Source of the DNA: Candidatus Levilactobacillus faecigallinarum
GTDB taxonomy: Bacteria; Bacillota; Bacilli; Lactobacillales; Lactobacillaceae
Assembly (NCBI GenBank): GCA_019113985.1
Contig: DXGJ01000002.1
Span: 1-55,291 of the forward strand
Direction: 5' to 3'
Length of the DNA: 55,291 bases
The translations under genes and the position numbers were made by a program. Shown here piece by piece: positions 8,647 to 16,380 of the stretch. Position 1 is the stretch's first letter. Each line of letters starts with the position of its first letter. A model generated the notes under the pieces. The model was not told the DNA's origin. It ran no database searches and saw only the letters and a program-made list of their open reading frames with translations.

Positions 8647-11532
8647 ATGACGGTAAATTCAGCGGCGGGCCTGTCCTCAAGCGGGACCCGCCTGTATTAC
8701 GCCAATCATGGTGATATCGGCTTTATTGAGGTCGCCAACGTGAAGAGCACCCCGGAGATGGGCATGCAGCCACAACAGTTGGAGACCACCAATCTTGGCG
8801 ATGAGACCCAGCATTATGACCTGGGGATGAACAACACGGCATTGCTCGCGTTTAGCATCATCTACAAGGGGCCGGAGTGGAATACCATCTATGCCAAGAG
8901 CGGCAATCGGCAGGTGTATGACTGGAAAATCGTGTACCCCGACGGCATGTATATCACGTTCAGCGGGCCGTTTGTGATCACGCTCGCTGGATTGGACATC
9001 AACACGGCCGCGGCCTATACGCTGAGTATCTCGCCCGCAGACGTACCGCTATTTCACAAATCGGACGGGACGACAGTTGAAACGGGAGGTGGTGACGATA
9101 CCATGTATCGACCAATGTTTACGAAAACGTTCGCGTCGCTTGCTGAAATGAACGCGTACGACGATGCTCAGGGGAGTATCGTTCAAGGGGACTTTGTCCT
9201 GATTGGTGGTACCAGCTCCGACCGCGGCAAGGTCTTCTTTTATAACGGCAAAGGCTTCACGTACTTTGCCAGCATTATCGGGCCGCAAGGTGATAAGGGC
9301 GACCAGGGGGAACCCGGGGCCAACACCCGCATGATGGGTAAAGTGGATAAGTTACCGGCACTGGCGCAAGAAGGTCAGTGCTTTTTTGTTGGCACGGAGC
9401 TGTACTCCTGGACCAATGGCGCCTGGGTCGACCTGGGGAACTTTGTGGGCGGCAAGGGTGATACCGGCGATAAGGGAGCCACGGGCGATTCAGCCTACCA
9501 GGTAGCGGTGGCCGGTGGTTATACGGGCACCGCTGAAGAATGGTTGGCTAGTTTGAAGGGTGACCAGGGTAAAACCGGGGCCACGGGCGATTCAGCGTAC
9601 CAAGTGGCTGTGACTGGCGGCTATACGGGTACCGAAACCGAATGGCTGGCAAGCCTCAAGGGCGAAAAAGGCGATACCGGGCAGACGGGGGCCGGGCTAA
9701 ATTTGGTCGGCACAGTTGCGGCCGTTGCGGACCTTCCAGCCGACCAGCCAGATGGCACTGGCTACCTGGTGGCCGGTGAGCTGTACACGTCGACGGGTGG
9801 TAAGTGGACGGACGCTGGCCGGTTGCAAGGGGCCGACGGTAAGTCCGCGTACCAGGTCGCGGTGGATGCCGGGTATGTAGGTACAGAAGCCGAGTGGTTG
9901 AAGACGTTGGTCGGGGCCACTGGTGAAACGGGGCCGACCGGTAGTAGTGCGTATGAGTTAGCGGTGGCCGGTGGTTACTCCGGCACCCAGGCTGATTGGT
10001 TGGCGAGTTTGAAGGGCGCCCGGGGTGATTCCGGTAAGAGCGCCTATGAGGTGGCCGTCGCTGGCGGGTATACGGGGAATGAAAAGGATTGGTTAGCGTC
10101 GCTAATTGGCGCGACTGGTGCCGATGGGCCCAGCGCTTATGATGTTGCTGTGAAGAATGGGTTTAGTGGCACTGAGGCAGAGTGGCTGGCTGGATTGAAG
10201 ACTGGTGGCGATGTTATTGGGGGCCGGAATTATGCCTTAGATTCGGAGCAAATTTACACGATAGACGCAACGGGAATAACGGGGGAAACGGTCCATAATT
10301 GGTATTTATCTAGTGCATTTGGGAATCTTAAAAAAGGAACACAGATGCACATTTCCTTTGACATCATAGTAAAGAATGCTGATTCTGGTGTAAGTTGGAT
10401 TGGATACTCAGGGAAGATTCCCTGGATTGCCTTTATAAGTGGATTATCTCTTAAGGAAGGTATTAATCATGTAAGCCAAAGCTTCATTCAGCCGGCCGAT
10501 GGTACTGAGTCTGGGACTTATATACACATGACTGTAGATAATTCCAAAGCCACTTATTCTGTTAAGAACATTATGTTAGAAGTTGGCACTATTGAACACG
10601 ACACTACACCTGCTCCTGAAGAAAAAGTGGATATTGATTCTAATTATGGTGCAGTAAATCTAATTAAGAATTCAGGATATATGTCTGATCTGCAGAATTG
10701 GACATTATCAACATGGGATGGAAAGTCTATTGGTGTAGCTCCAAGCAATTCGCTTTCTTTAGCAAAAAATGATAATTATATGTCAAGTTTTAAAAATGTA
10801 TTTCTATTAGGGAATTCAAACAATAAAACAAAATTACTAATGAAATCGGATAGATTTCCTGTAACAGCAGGTAAAACATATAGTGTTCAAATGATTGCGT
10901 ACCGAAACACGGAACTGCAGGGAGCTGATCTTAATATTAATGTTGCTGCAACTGTTGATGCTTCTCCTTTTACCCATATAACTTTAGCTGATTCTTTGTT
11001 TATGCCTGAATTTCCAAGTGTAAAACGATTAATATACACCTTCGTTGCCCCTGCTGGTTCTATGTATGCAGACCTTCAGATTGGTAATAAAGGGGGGACA
11101 GATACTGCTCCCGGTAATATTTGCCTAACTGAAATAAAGGTAGCTCAAGAGAGTGTGGCATCTCCTTGGAGTCTATCTCCCATTGATTTAGCTGATTCAG
11201 AATCATCCTTTAAGATTAAGACTGTTAAAGTGTTCAATAATACTGGGACTGACGTAAACGCACTTCTTGCCGGCCTTCCTTTTGGCGTATATAACTGCTA
11301 TATTCAAGCGGCTTCAAAAAATAATCCGTCAAATGATTCTCTTCGTGGATTACTGCAAAAGACTGAAACTGGATATGGCAACGGCACTTTTATGTCCAAT
11401 ATGTCTCTTGGAAAAGAACAGTGGAACGTAATTATTCAAGATGGGGTTGGCGTAAGCTGGCAGAAAATGGTTTCTCAAGATGATTTAACTTCTGCTATTA
11501 ATGCGTCTCTTGCTGCGCATGGTATTAAGTAA
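8647..11532 (+). CDS. Collagen-like phage receptor-binding/fibre protein with tail-tube-like N-terminal domain
   Basis: A 961-residue protein built of distinct blocks. Residues 1-140 ('AAGLSSSGTRLYYA', 'GPEWNTIYAKSG', 'WKIVYPDGMYITFSGPF') resemble the tail tube (major tail) protein fold of TP901-1/lactobacillus siphoviruses. From about residue 212 come collagen-type Gly-X-Y runs, interspersed with six copies of 'SAYxVAVxGGYTGTxxxWL' beginning near residues 282, 316, 400, 434, 465 and 496, and two longer 'LYSWTNGxW'-type inserts. Residues about 528-961 form two strand-rich modules resembling carbohydrate-binding jelly rolls, likely the host-binding end. Base use switches sharply to AT-rich at about 10,230. 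ATG 8647 has gaggga upstream. Its position before the lysis genes fits a fibre, not the true tail tube gene, which should lie upstream of the tape measure gene. Confidence 0.85.
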   Translation: MTVNSAAGLSSSGTRLYYANHGDIGFIEVANVKSTPEMGMQPQQLETTNLGDETQHYDLGMNNTALLAFSIIYKGPEWNTIYAKSGNRQVYDWKIVYPDGMYITFSGPFVITLAGLDINTAAAYTLSISPADVPLFHKSDGTTVETGGGDDTMYRPMFTKTFASLAEMNAYDDAQGSIVQGDFVLIGGTSSDRGKVFFYNGKGFTYFASIIGPQGDKGDQGEPGANTRMMGKVDKLPALAQEGQCFFVGTELYSWTNGAWVDLGNFVGGKGDTGDKGATGDSAYQVAVAGGYTGTAEEWLASLKGDQGKTGATGDSAYQVAVTGGYTGTETEWLASLKGEKGDTGQTGAGLNLVGTVAAVADLPADQPDGTGYLVAGELYTSTGGKWTDAGRLQGADGKSAYQVAVDAGYVGTEAEWLKTLVGATGETGPTGSSAYELAVAGGYSGTQADWLASLKGARGDSGKSAYEVAVAGGYTGNEKDWLASLIGATGADGPSAYDVAVKNGFSGTEAEWLAGLKTGGDVIGGRNYALDSEQIYTIDATGITGETVHNWYLSSAFGNLKKGTQMHISFDIIVKNADSGVSWIGYSGKIPWIAFISGLSLKEGINHVSQSFIQPADGTESGTYIHMTVDNSKATYSVKNIMLEVGTIEHDTTPAPEEKVDIDSNYGAVNLIKNSGYMSDLQNWTLSTWDGKSIGVAPSNSLSLAKNDNYMSSFKNVFLLGNSNNKTKLLMKSDRFPVTAGKTYSVQMIAYRNTELQGADLNINVAATVDASPFTHITLADSLFMPEFPSVKRLIYTFVAPAGSMYADLQIGNKGGTDTAPGNICLTEIKVAQESVASPWSLSPIDLADSESSFKIKTVKVFNNTGTDVNALLAGLPFGVYNCYIQAASKNNPSNDSLRGLLQKTETGYGNGTFMSNMSLGKEQWNVIIQDGVGVSWQKMVSQDDLTSAINASLAAHGIK

Positions 11533-11565
11533 AAACTAGGCAGTGAACATGAAGGAGATTATATA

Positions 11566-11973
11566 ATGTGGTCGAGATTTACCGAATATTATGATTATTT
11601 ATGTTTCGGCATCATAAGTGTAATTGCAGGTATTTACATTTTCCGGAATGATAATTACCTTGCTGACCCGCGCGTTACTCCGCCGCCTCCGCCAACGGGC
11701 ATTGAGAACGCTGGGTCAATCTTTATTACCAGTAGTTGGTTTGCTGTAGCGTTACTAATTGGCGGCGTTATTCTGCTTTGTGGTGCTCTGGGCGACCGTC
11801 GCATGATTCGCAATATTGGACTTGCCTGGATTGCCCCATTGTACGGTGCTTTAGCCTGCGTATTCACTTTACGTGGGCTTTTTGATTACCATTTTAATCT
11901 GACCTGGATTTTCTCTATCCTGGCACTCGCTTGGATCTTTAAGGTGGCGAGTCAAGGGGGTAGACATGATTGA
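11566..11973 (+). CDS. Small multi-pass membrane protein of prophage
   Basis: 135 residues with four likely membrane segments (about residues 12-28, 55-76, 83-105 and 112-128) and a proline run 'TPPPPPTG' near residue 40 in the first outside or inside loop. The ribosome site is gaaggag, 9 bases before ATG 11566. It lies between the fibre gene and the lysis module, where accessory holin-like or superinfection-related membrane proteins are often found. No family was recognised. Its stop overlaps the next start (TTGA). Confidence 0.75.
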   Translation: MWSRFTEYYDYLCFGIISVIAGIYIFRNDNYLADPRVTPPPPPTGIENAGSIFITSSWFAVALLIGGVILLCGALGDRRMIRNIGLAWIAPLYGALACVFTLRGLFDYHFNLTWIFSILALAWIFKVASQGGRHD

Positions 11974-12362
11974 ATGATTGGTTGAAGGCAAATCTGTCGG
12001 CGATGTTCGCGGGATTCGTAACACTAGTGACCGTTATTCTCGAAACGCGGCGGTCGACTAGGCATGAGAATAACGAGGCGAAGACGGAGCAGGACAAAAT
12101 GCAGCAGTACATTCTTAAGACGGTGCGTGATGAGAATGCTAACTGGCAGTCTCGGTACTCTGACCTGGAGGATAAGTACACCACGATGGGCAACGAGTAC
12201 GACGATTTCCAGGATAAGCATCACCAGATTGTCGGACGGCTCCAGGAACAAGTTGCATTACTGACAAAAGAAAATGCCGGCCTTCGGGAGAAGAACGCGG
12301 CATTGAAGCAAGAGAACGCAGCCTATCGAAATCGATACGGCACAATTAAAGGAGATAACTAA
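11970..12362 (+). CDS. Membrane-anchored coiled-coil phage protein
   Basis: 130 residues. One N-terminal membrane segment (about 8-25, 'AMFAGFVTLVTVIL') is followed by a long charged coiled coil with Leu/Asn heptads ('KENAGLREKNAALKQENA'). TTG 11970 is taken as the start because it overlaps the previous stop and has aaggggg about 10 bases upstream; no nearer ATG in frame has a ribosome site. It stands just ahead of the holin gene. An N-terminal anchor with a soluble coiled coil could make it a lysis accessory protein, but that is inference from position. Confidence 0.75.
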   Translation: MNDWLKANLSAMFAGFVTLVTVILETRRSTRHENNEAKTEQDKMQQYILKTVRDENANWQSRYSDLEDKYTTMGNEYDDFQDKHHQIVGRLQEQVALLTKENAGLREKNAALKQENAAYRNRYGTIKGDN

Positions 12363-12364
12363 TA

Positions 12365-12892
12365 ATGGATAAGAAATTCAAACTGAGTTTTAACAAACGG
12401 TCGACTGTCGATGTTTTATCGGTCGTCTTTTTCTTCGCTGCGGTTGCAGTCGCAGTTTTCAACGGATTAGGATTTTCCATTTCGTCTGACCAAGTGGATT
12501 CAATTGCTCAAATTATTTTACTGATTTTGTCTGGACTAGGCTTCACGAGAAACACCTCTGCGGGTAGTTCTGAACCCCAGAAGGTGAACGTGTCGTCTGT
12601 GGACGCCTCAAAAGGCATTGAATTAGGTCACAAGCTCGCTGATATCGCAGTTCCTACGATGGCAGTTTTATCGGCTTTATCTAAGACTGACCGGGGGAAA
12701 GAGGCAGAGCGGTACGTAAATATTGAACTTAAGAAACATGGCTTCGATTTCGATGCCCAAACAATTACTGGCTTGGTAGAAAAGGCCTATCAAGCCTACA
12801 AGGTTTCTGGCGGGGACAATCACGCGCCACTCGTGACCCCGGCACCTACAGAAACAATCGTGCCCAATGAAGGGACTGATCAGGATGACTAG
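12365..12892 (+). CDS. Phage holin
   Basis: 175 residues. Two hydrophobic segments (about 15-36 and 45-62, 'ISSDQVDSIAQIILLILSGL') resemble the N-terminal part of phi-LC3/SPP1-type holins. They are followed by a longer soluble tail with 'KEAERYVNIELKKHGFDFDA', a pattern like that of the LLH-type holins. Holins open the membrane at a set time so that the endolysin reaches the wall. ATG 12365 follows aaaggagataactaat. The final 8 bases overlap the endolysin gene, a usual holin-lysin arrangement. The exact holin class is uncertain because the two halves point to different named families. Confidence 0.83.
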   Translation: MDKKFKLSFNKRSTVDVLSVVFFFAAVAVAVFNGLGFSISSDQVDSIAQIILLILSGLGFTRNTSAGSSEPQKVNVSSVDASKGIELGHKLADIAVPTMAVLSALSKTDRGKEAERYVNIELKKHGFDFDAQTITGLVEKAYQAYKVSGGDNHAPLVTPAPTETIVPNEGTDQDD

Positions 12893-13694
12893 AAACGTTG
12901 TTGACATCGCCGTTTATCAAAGCGACTCGCTAGCTTATTTGAAAAGTCTCCGGGCCCATGGTGCTAAATCCTTAATGGTTAAGCTGACCGAGGGAACAAC
13001 ATACTTGAATGCTAAGGCAAGCAATCAGATTACCCGAGGCCTGAAAATTTTTGAGACGGTGGGGGTGTACCACTACTTCCAAGGCCGGGGCACCGCGGAG
13101 GCCGCTTACTTTTTAGCGTGGGTGAAGAAGTTTGGACTGGATAAGTCGACGGTACTCGCTATCGACGTGGAAGACCCCAGCTTGGTCTACAATCCGACAG
13201 CCCAGGTGAACGCCTTCCTGAAATACTTAATCAAGCATGGATATACGCACGTTATTGTGTACGGGCCCGGGTCCTGGTTCGGCAGCCGTATTCATCGTGG
13301 GGTGCTGGTCGATAAGCATATTTGGCCGGCTGCTTACCAGGTCAGTCAACCGGGGGTCGCCGATGCTAACGCCTGGCAGTATACTGACAACTGGAAGGGA
13401 CTACATGTTGATGGGAGTTTGGACTTTGATGGGTCGCTTAGTGGGATTGGTACTCACAAGACCAACACAAAACCAAAGAAAGCGACCTATCTGCAAAGTG
13501 CCAAGCAGGTCAAAGCACGAACATCTATTACGCGGTATCGAGATAAAACTTTCCGTAAGCCGGTAGATAAGTTTCCAAAAGGTCAAATTTTTGATGTTAA
13601 GCATGTTATTAGGTATGGAAAAATCACACGATTGAAGCTTAGCAACGGATTATATATTACGTCAAATACAAATTATGTTAAAAGAATAAAGTGA
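12885..13694 (+). CDS. Phage endolysin, GH25 lysozyme with DUF5776-like C-terminal domain
   Basis: A 269-residue muramidase that cuts the MurNAc-GlcNAc bond of peptidoglycan. The GH25 domain covers about residues 5-185. It shows the N-terminal 'DIAVYQ' strand, 'YHYFQG', the catalytic acid pair in 'AIDVEDP' (D94, E96) and 'AWQYT' near the end. Residues about 200-269 form one small basic domain with 'ITRYRDK', 'KGQIFDVKHV', 'TRLKLSNGLYITSN'. This matches the terminal domain of the secreted protein at 27460 and likely binds the wall. ATG 12885 was chosen over ATG 12867 because aaggga lies 9 bases before it. There is no signal peptide, so release depends on the holin. Confidence 0.9.
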   Translation: MTRNVVDIAVYQSDSLAYLKSLRAHGAKSLMVKLTEGTTYLNAKASNQITRGLKIFETVGVYHYFQGRGTAEAAYFLAWVKKFGLDKSTVLAIDVEDPSLVYNPTAQVNAFLKYLIKHGYTHVIVYGPGSWFGSRIHRGVLVDKHIWPAAYQVSQPGVADANAWQYTDNWKGLHVDGSLDFDGSLSGIGTHKTNTKPKKATYLQSAKQVKARTSITRYRDKTFRKPVDKFPKGQIFDVKHVIRYGKITRLKLSNGLYITSNTNYVKRIK

Positions 13695-13770
13695 AAGTTT
13701 ACCGTTAGTCCTTCAAGGAGATAGGCGACCCTTTTGATTAACGTTAAATTTTTGGAAAAATATGTTGCTG

Positions 13771-13800
13771 TTGATATAGAAGATATGGTGTACTTATAAG
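13771..13800 (+). promoter_or_regulatory. Putative sigma-A promoter for the small gene after the endolysin
   Basis: TTGATA (13771-13776) and TATAAG (13795-13800) are 18 bases apart, in an AT-rich gap 50 bases before the ribosome site of the 13850 gene. It would let that gene be expressed in the lysogen apart from the late operon. Confidence 0.45.
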
Positions 13801-13849
13801 GATTATAAAAATTGTATAGGATTATTCTTATATGCTTTGGAGGAAGAGT

Positions 13850-14017
13850 ATGAGCGAAGAAGAGAAGCGACAGGCACGGATTATCGCAGCTGGGATTCAA
13901 GAACAAAAGGAAGAGGAAGCAGGTACTGGATGCTTGATTTTATTTATTTTGGGTATGATTATGGTAGCCTTATATGTTATTGGTAAAATTTGTATTCACT
14001 ATCATATTGGTTATTAG
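13850..14017 (+). CDS. Small membrane protein, moron-like prophage cargo
   Basis: 55 residues. A charged helix ('SEEEKRQARIIAAGI', then Glu-rich) is followed by a single membrane segment (about residues 30-48) and a short His/Tyr-rich end. ATG 13850 is used because ggagg at 13838-13842 is 7 bases away; the upstream ATG 13832 lies before that site. The gene sits between the endolysin and the presumed attachment end, is AT-richer than its neighbours and has its own promoter-like sequence. These are marks of accessory genes expressed from prophages. The function is unknown. Confidence 0.65.
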   Translation: MSEEEKRQARIIAAGIQEQKEEEAGTGCLILFILGMIMVALYVIGKICIHYHIGY

Positions 14018-14260
14018 GACTAATCAAATAATGTAAATAATCGTTTAACTTGAAGACTTTAGCACCTCGAGTATGAATTTACTTTGACATTCTTTATAAA
14101 ATATTATTTGATTTAATATAATAAAATCAGCATACTGATTCTTAAAATATGTATCGCCTAGCCCGGCAGGAACAAAATAAGAACAATATTTTGCAACAAA
14201 CGTTGATTTAAAGGCATTCGGAAGTAGCCCGATTTTATTTTTTAGGTGACTCTAAAGACT
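14018..14260. other. AT-rich non-coding stretch, probable prophage/host junction
   Basis: About 240 bases with no credible reading frame. Composition changes here from AT-rich phage end to the GC-richer host side at about 14,310. The prophage attachment site probably lies within or close to this stretch, but the other attachment site is outside the window so the core cannot be fixed. No tRNA or tmRNA 3' end was seen. Confidence 0.4.
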
Positions 14261-14308
14261 AAACAAATACCGAAACGTTGATTAATCAGCGCTTCGGTAT
14301 TTTTGTTT
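14261..14308. terminator. Hairpin terminator, probably bidirectional
   Basis: Arms beginning aaataccgaa and ending ttcggtattt extend into a nearly perfect stem of about 19 pairs, flanked by aaacaaa on the left and tttttgttt on the right. It can end transcription from the prophage side and from the convergent small genes at 14340-14847. Confidence 0.75.
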
Positions 14309-14339
14309 GGTGATTTTTAGCGTAAACCGGTTATGGCAT

Positions 14340-14582
14340 TTATTTTTGCGACGCGTTCAAATGGTCGAGAATCGCCACGGTCAGGTGGCCGAGAAGCGCT
14401 TGGTTAAATTGCATGCCCGCGGATTGAAATTGGGCAATGGCCAGCACCTGTTGCTGGGTGAGCCCGGCCTTAATGAGTCCCTGAATTCCCTCGGACATGG
14501 CGTTCTTTTGTTCCTGTTCCGTTTGGGCGATGGCATCCTGTAACGCTTGGCGTACGAAGTCTGCCTGTGTCTGTTGTGACAT
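14340..14582 (-). CDS. Small Gln/Ala-rich hypothetical protein
   Basis: 80 residues, Gln-rich and mostly helical ('QADFVRQALQDAIAQTEQ'), with no membrane segment and no recognised domain. The start ATG at 14582 has aaggagatg upstream on the - strand, and that ribosome site overlaps the stop codon of the gene before it (14596-14598), so the two are probably translated together. A longer frame starting at 14627 was rejected because it lacks a ribosome site. Confidence 0.7.
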   Translation of the reverse strand: MSQQTQADFVRQALQDAIAQTEQEQKNAMSEGIQGLIKAGLTQQQVLAIAQFQSAGMQFNQALLGHLTVAILDHLNASQK

Positions 14583-14595
14583 CCAAATCATCTCC

Positions 14596-14847
14596 TTACC
14601 GACTAGTGTAGCATTGACACTGGGCAAGAGGGAAGCGTACGTGGTTAGAATTGTGCGAGCAACGCCAATGCCATAATGCCACGAATAGGACGAATGCGAT
14701 GAGGGTGCTGAGGTGGGTGACCACTAACCACAGTCCCCCGAGACCGAGGAGCCCCCACCCCAGGGTCATCAGGTAGTCGCTGACTTGCGGCGTTCGATGC
14801 GGGAAAAAGCGATTTTTGAAGTTGGGTGTGCGGTAGCCAAAGCGCAT
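14596..14847 (-). CDS. Small hypothetical membrane protein
   Basis: 83 residues with basic N-terminus ('RFGYRTPNFKNRFF') and one long or two short hydrophobic segments (about 27-62, Leu/Trp-rich), then a polar end with Cys residues. ATG 14847 is preceded by a very strong aggagg. The stop is fused to the ribosome site of the next small gene, giving a two-gene unit that ends at the 14261-14308 hairpin. The family is unknown. A longer frame upstream to 14922 has no supporting start. Confidence 0.65.
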   Translation of the reverse strand: MRFGYRTPNFKNRFFPHRTPQVSDYLMTLGWGLLGLGGLWLVVTHLSTLIAFVLFVALWHWRCSHNSNHVRFPLAQCQCYTSR

Positions 14848-14981
14848 GATAGGCCTCCTGGGTGGGCACGTGGAACGAACGGATGACTGAGCAAAAGTTC
14901 TAGACAGCTTTAGTATAGTCATTTCAGTCGATGATGGTACCGAAACGCCTGTAATCCGTTAAATTGGCTATTATAATTTTT

Positions 14982-15019
14982 ATAAAGCGCTTACACAGCG
15001 AACAGATTGCGCCTATACT
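14982..15019 (+). promoter_or_regulatory. Putative promoter with overlapping cre-like operator
   Basis: TATACT at 15014-15019 has an 18-base spacer to cttaca (14990-14995). Bases 14982-14995, read on the - strand as TGTAAGCGCTTTAT, match the CcpA cre consensus TGWAARCGYTWNCW except for one base. The site overlaps the -35 region, so repression by CcpA during growth on preferred sugars is the likely outcome for the dehydrogenase gene. Confidence 0.5.
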
Positions 15020-15040
15020 AAAGGGTAAAGGAGTGATTGG

Positions 15041-15757
15041 ATGTCTGATTTAAGTGGAAAAGTCGCCATCGTCACGGGGGGCTCCTCTGGCATCGGATTG
15101 GCCACCTGCCAGAAGTTCCTGGCCGCTGGCGCCGTTGCCGTTTCGGCCGACCTACAAGCCCCCGACGATTCACGGATCGACTTCGTGAAGACCGACGTAA
15201 CCGACGAAAGGTCCTTGCAGAACCTGGTCGAGACCGTGGTTGCGGCCCACCAGCACATCGATATTCTGGTGGCTAATGCCGGTGTGACCGAGCATAAGTC
15301 TGGCGTGGCCGACCTAGACGTTGCCAACTGGAATCAAGTCATCGCCATTGACCTGACCGGGGTCGTCTTGACCAACAAATACGTGGTCCAGCAGATGGTC
15401 AAGCAGGGGAGCGGGAGCGTCATCAACATGAGCTCTATCCTGGGCGTGGTGGGTGCCGCTCAGTCGCAGGCCTATTCCGCGGCTAAGGCGGGGGTCGCCA
15501 ATTATACCAAGTCCCAGGCCGTGACCTACGCGACGCAGGGCATCCGGTTCAACGCCGTGGCCCCGGGGTACGTGAACACGCCGTTACTCCAGACGTTGCC
15601 GAAAACGGTCACGGACGGGATGGTGGCTAAAATGCCGATTGGTCGGTTAGCCACGCCCGAGGAAATCGCCAACGTGATTTCCTTTTTGGCCAGTGACCAG
15701 TCTTCGATCATTACCGGAGCCGTCATCAACGCGGATGGTGGTTACACCGCTTTATAA
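15041..15757 (+). CDS. Short-chain dehydrogenase/reductase (SDR)
   Basis: A 238-residue classical SDR that oxidises or reduces an alcohol/ketone with a nicotinamide cofactor. Visible motifs are the cofactor glycine motif TGGSSGIG (12-19), D37 after the second strand (favouring NAD(H) over NADP(H)), NAG (79-81), catalytic S131/S132, Y145 and K149, and 'PGYVNTPL' followed by 'GRLATPEEIA'. Length is typical. The start is ATG 15041 behind aaaggag. It is transcribed alone, with a cre-like site over its promoter and a hairpin terminator after it. The substrate cannot be told from sequence; 3-oxoacyl, acetoin/diacetyl or sugar-alcohol type activities all occur in this family. Confidence 0.9.
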   Translation: MSDLSGKVAIVTGGSSGIGLATCQKFLAAGAVAVSADLQAPDDSRIDFVKTDVTDERSLQNLVETVVAAHQHIDILVANAGVTEHKSGVADLDVANWNQVIAIDLTGVVLTNKYVVQQMVKQGSGSVINMSSILGVVGAAQSQAYSAAKAGVANYTKSQAVTYATQGIRFNAVAPGYVNTPLLQTLPKTVTDGMVAKMPIGRLATPEEIANVISFLASDQSSIITGAVINADGGYTAL

Positions 15758-15773
15758 GTTTCGAACAAAAAAT

Positions 15774-15807
15774 AAGGACGCCGACGGTCAAAACCGCTGA
15801 CGTCCTT
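15774..15807. terminator. Bidirectional hairpin terminator
   Basis: Arms aaggacgccgacggt and accgctgacgtcctt around a caaa loop. On the - strand the hairpin is followed by tattttttg, a strong ending for mnmM; on the + strand by tccttta. It separates the convergent SDR and mnmM genes. Confidence 0.8.
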
Positions 15808-15811
15808 TCCT

Positions 15812-16378
15812 TTAGCGCTTTTCAATGGCTAGAAGATAGGGTGGCTGGTGAACCTGATTGATAAACCCGTATTGCAGGACCTGATACGACTTCTGGGGTA
15901 AGTGCACGCAGAAGTCGCGCACTGCAGTCGCCTCAGCCTGACCGCCTGGATGGCCGGTGTAGACCACCAGAACCAGACGGCCACCGCGGGGCAGGTGGGG
16001 TAACAGTGCCTGGACGGCCGCTAGCGTCGTTTCCGCGTGGGTGATGGTCGCCTTGTCCCCACCCGGTAAGTAACCCAAGTTAAAGATGGCGGCCGCGACC
16101 ACGGTGTCGGCGGTCAGGTAGTCGGCCACATGTTGGTGACCGGTGTGGTGTAAGGTCACCCGGTCCGTTTGGCCGGTCAGGGTGAGCTGAGTTTGAGTGC
16201 GGGCCAGGGCGGCCGCTTGAATGTCAAACCCAATGACGCTTCCGGTTGGTCCCACTAATTGGGCCAAGAAGAGCGTATCGTGGCCATTACCGACGGTCGC
16301 ATCGACCACCGTGGCCCCAGGGTAGATGCAATCCTGGAGAAGCACGTGACTATACGCGAGAGCGTTTGGTAGATTCAT
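15812..16378 (-). CDS. mnmM: SAM-dependent tRNA U34 methyltransferase, MnmM (YtqB) family
   Basis: A 188-residue class I methyltransferase of the family long annotated 'rRNA methylase' (YtqB). Members from B. subtilis and S. aureus were shown to finish mnm5s2U at the wobble position of tRNA by methylating nm5s2U. The SAM site is 'DATVGNGHDT' (26-35), the acidic second strand is 'GFDIQ' (50-54), and the family motif is 'NLGYLPGGD' (100-108). Length is normal. ATG 16378 is two bases after the PAP2 stop, and the ribosome site ggagatga lies inside that gene, so the two are coupled. The function is assigned by family, not by anything specific to this sequence. Confidence 0.88.
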   Translation of the reverse strand: MNLPNALAYSHVLLQDCIYPGATVVDATVGNGHDTLFLAQLVGPTGSVIGFDIQAAALARTQTQLTLTGQTDRVTLHHTGHQHVADYLTADTVVAAAIFNLGYLPGGDKATITHAETTLAAVQALLPHLPRGGRLVLVVYTGHPGGQAEATAVRDFCVHLPQKSYQVLQYGFINQVHQPPYLLAIEKR

Positions 16379-16380
16379 AA

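Noticed and set aside
13673..13906. 77-residue - strand frame over the end of the endolysin
   Set aside because: It is antisense to the lysin end and to the ribosome site of the 13850 gene, with no start signal.
14018..14260. tRNA or tmRNA gene as prophage target
   Set aside because: No T-loop sequence, CCA-like end or cloverleaf was found on either strand.
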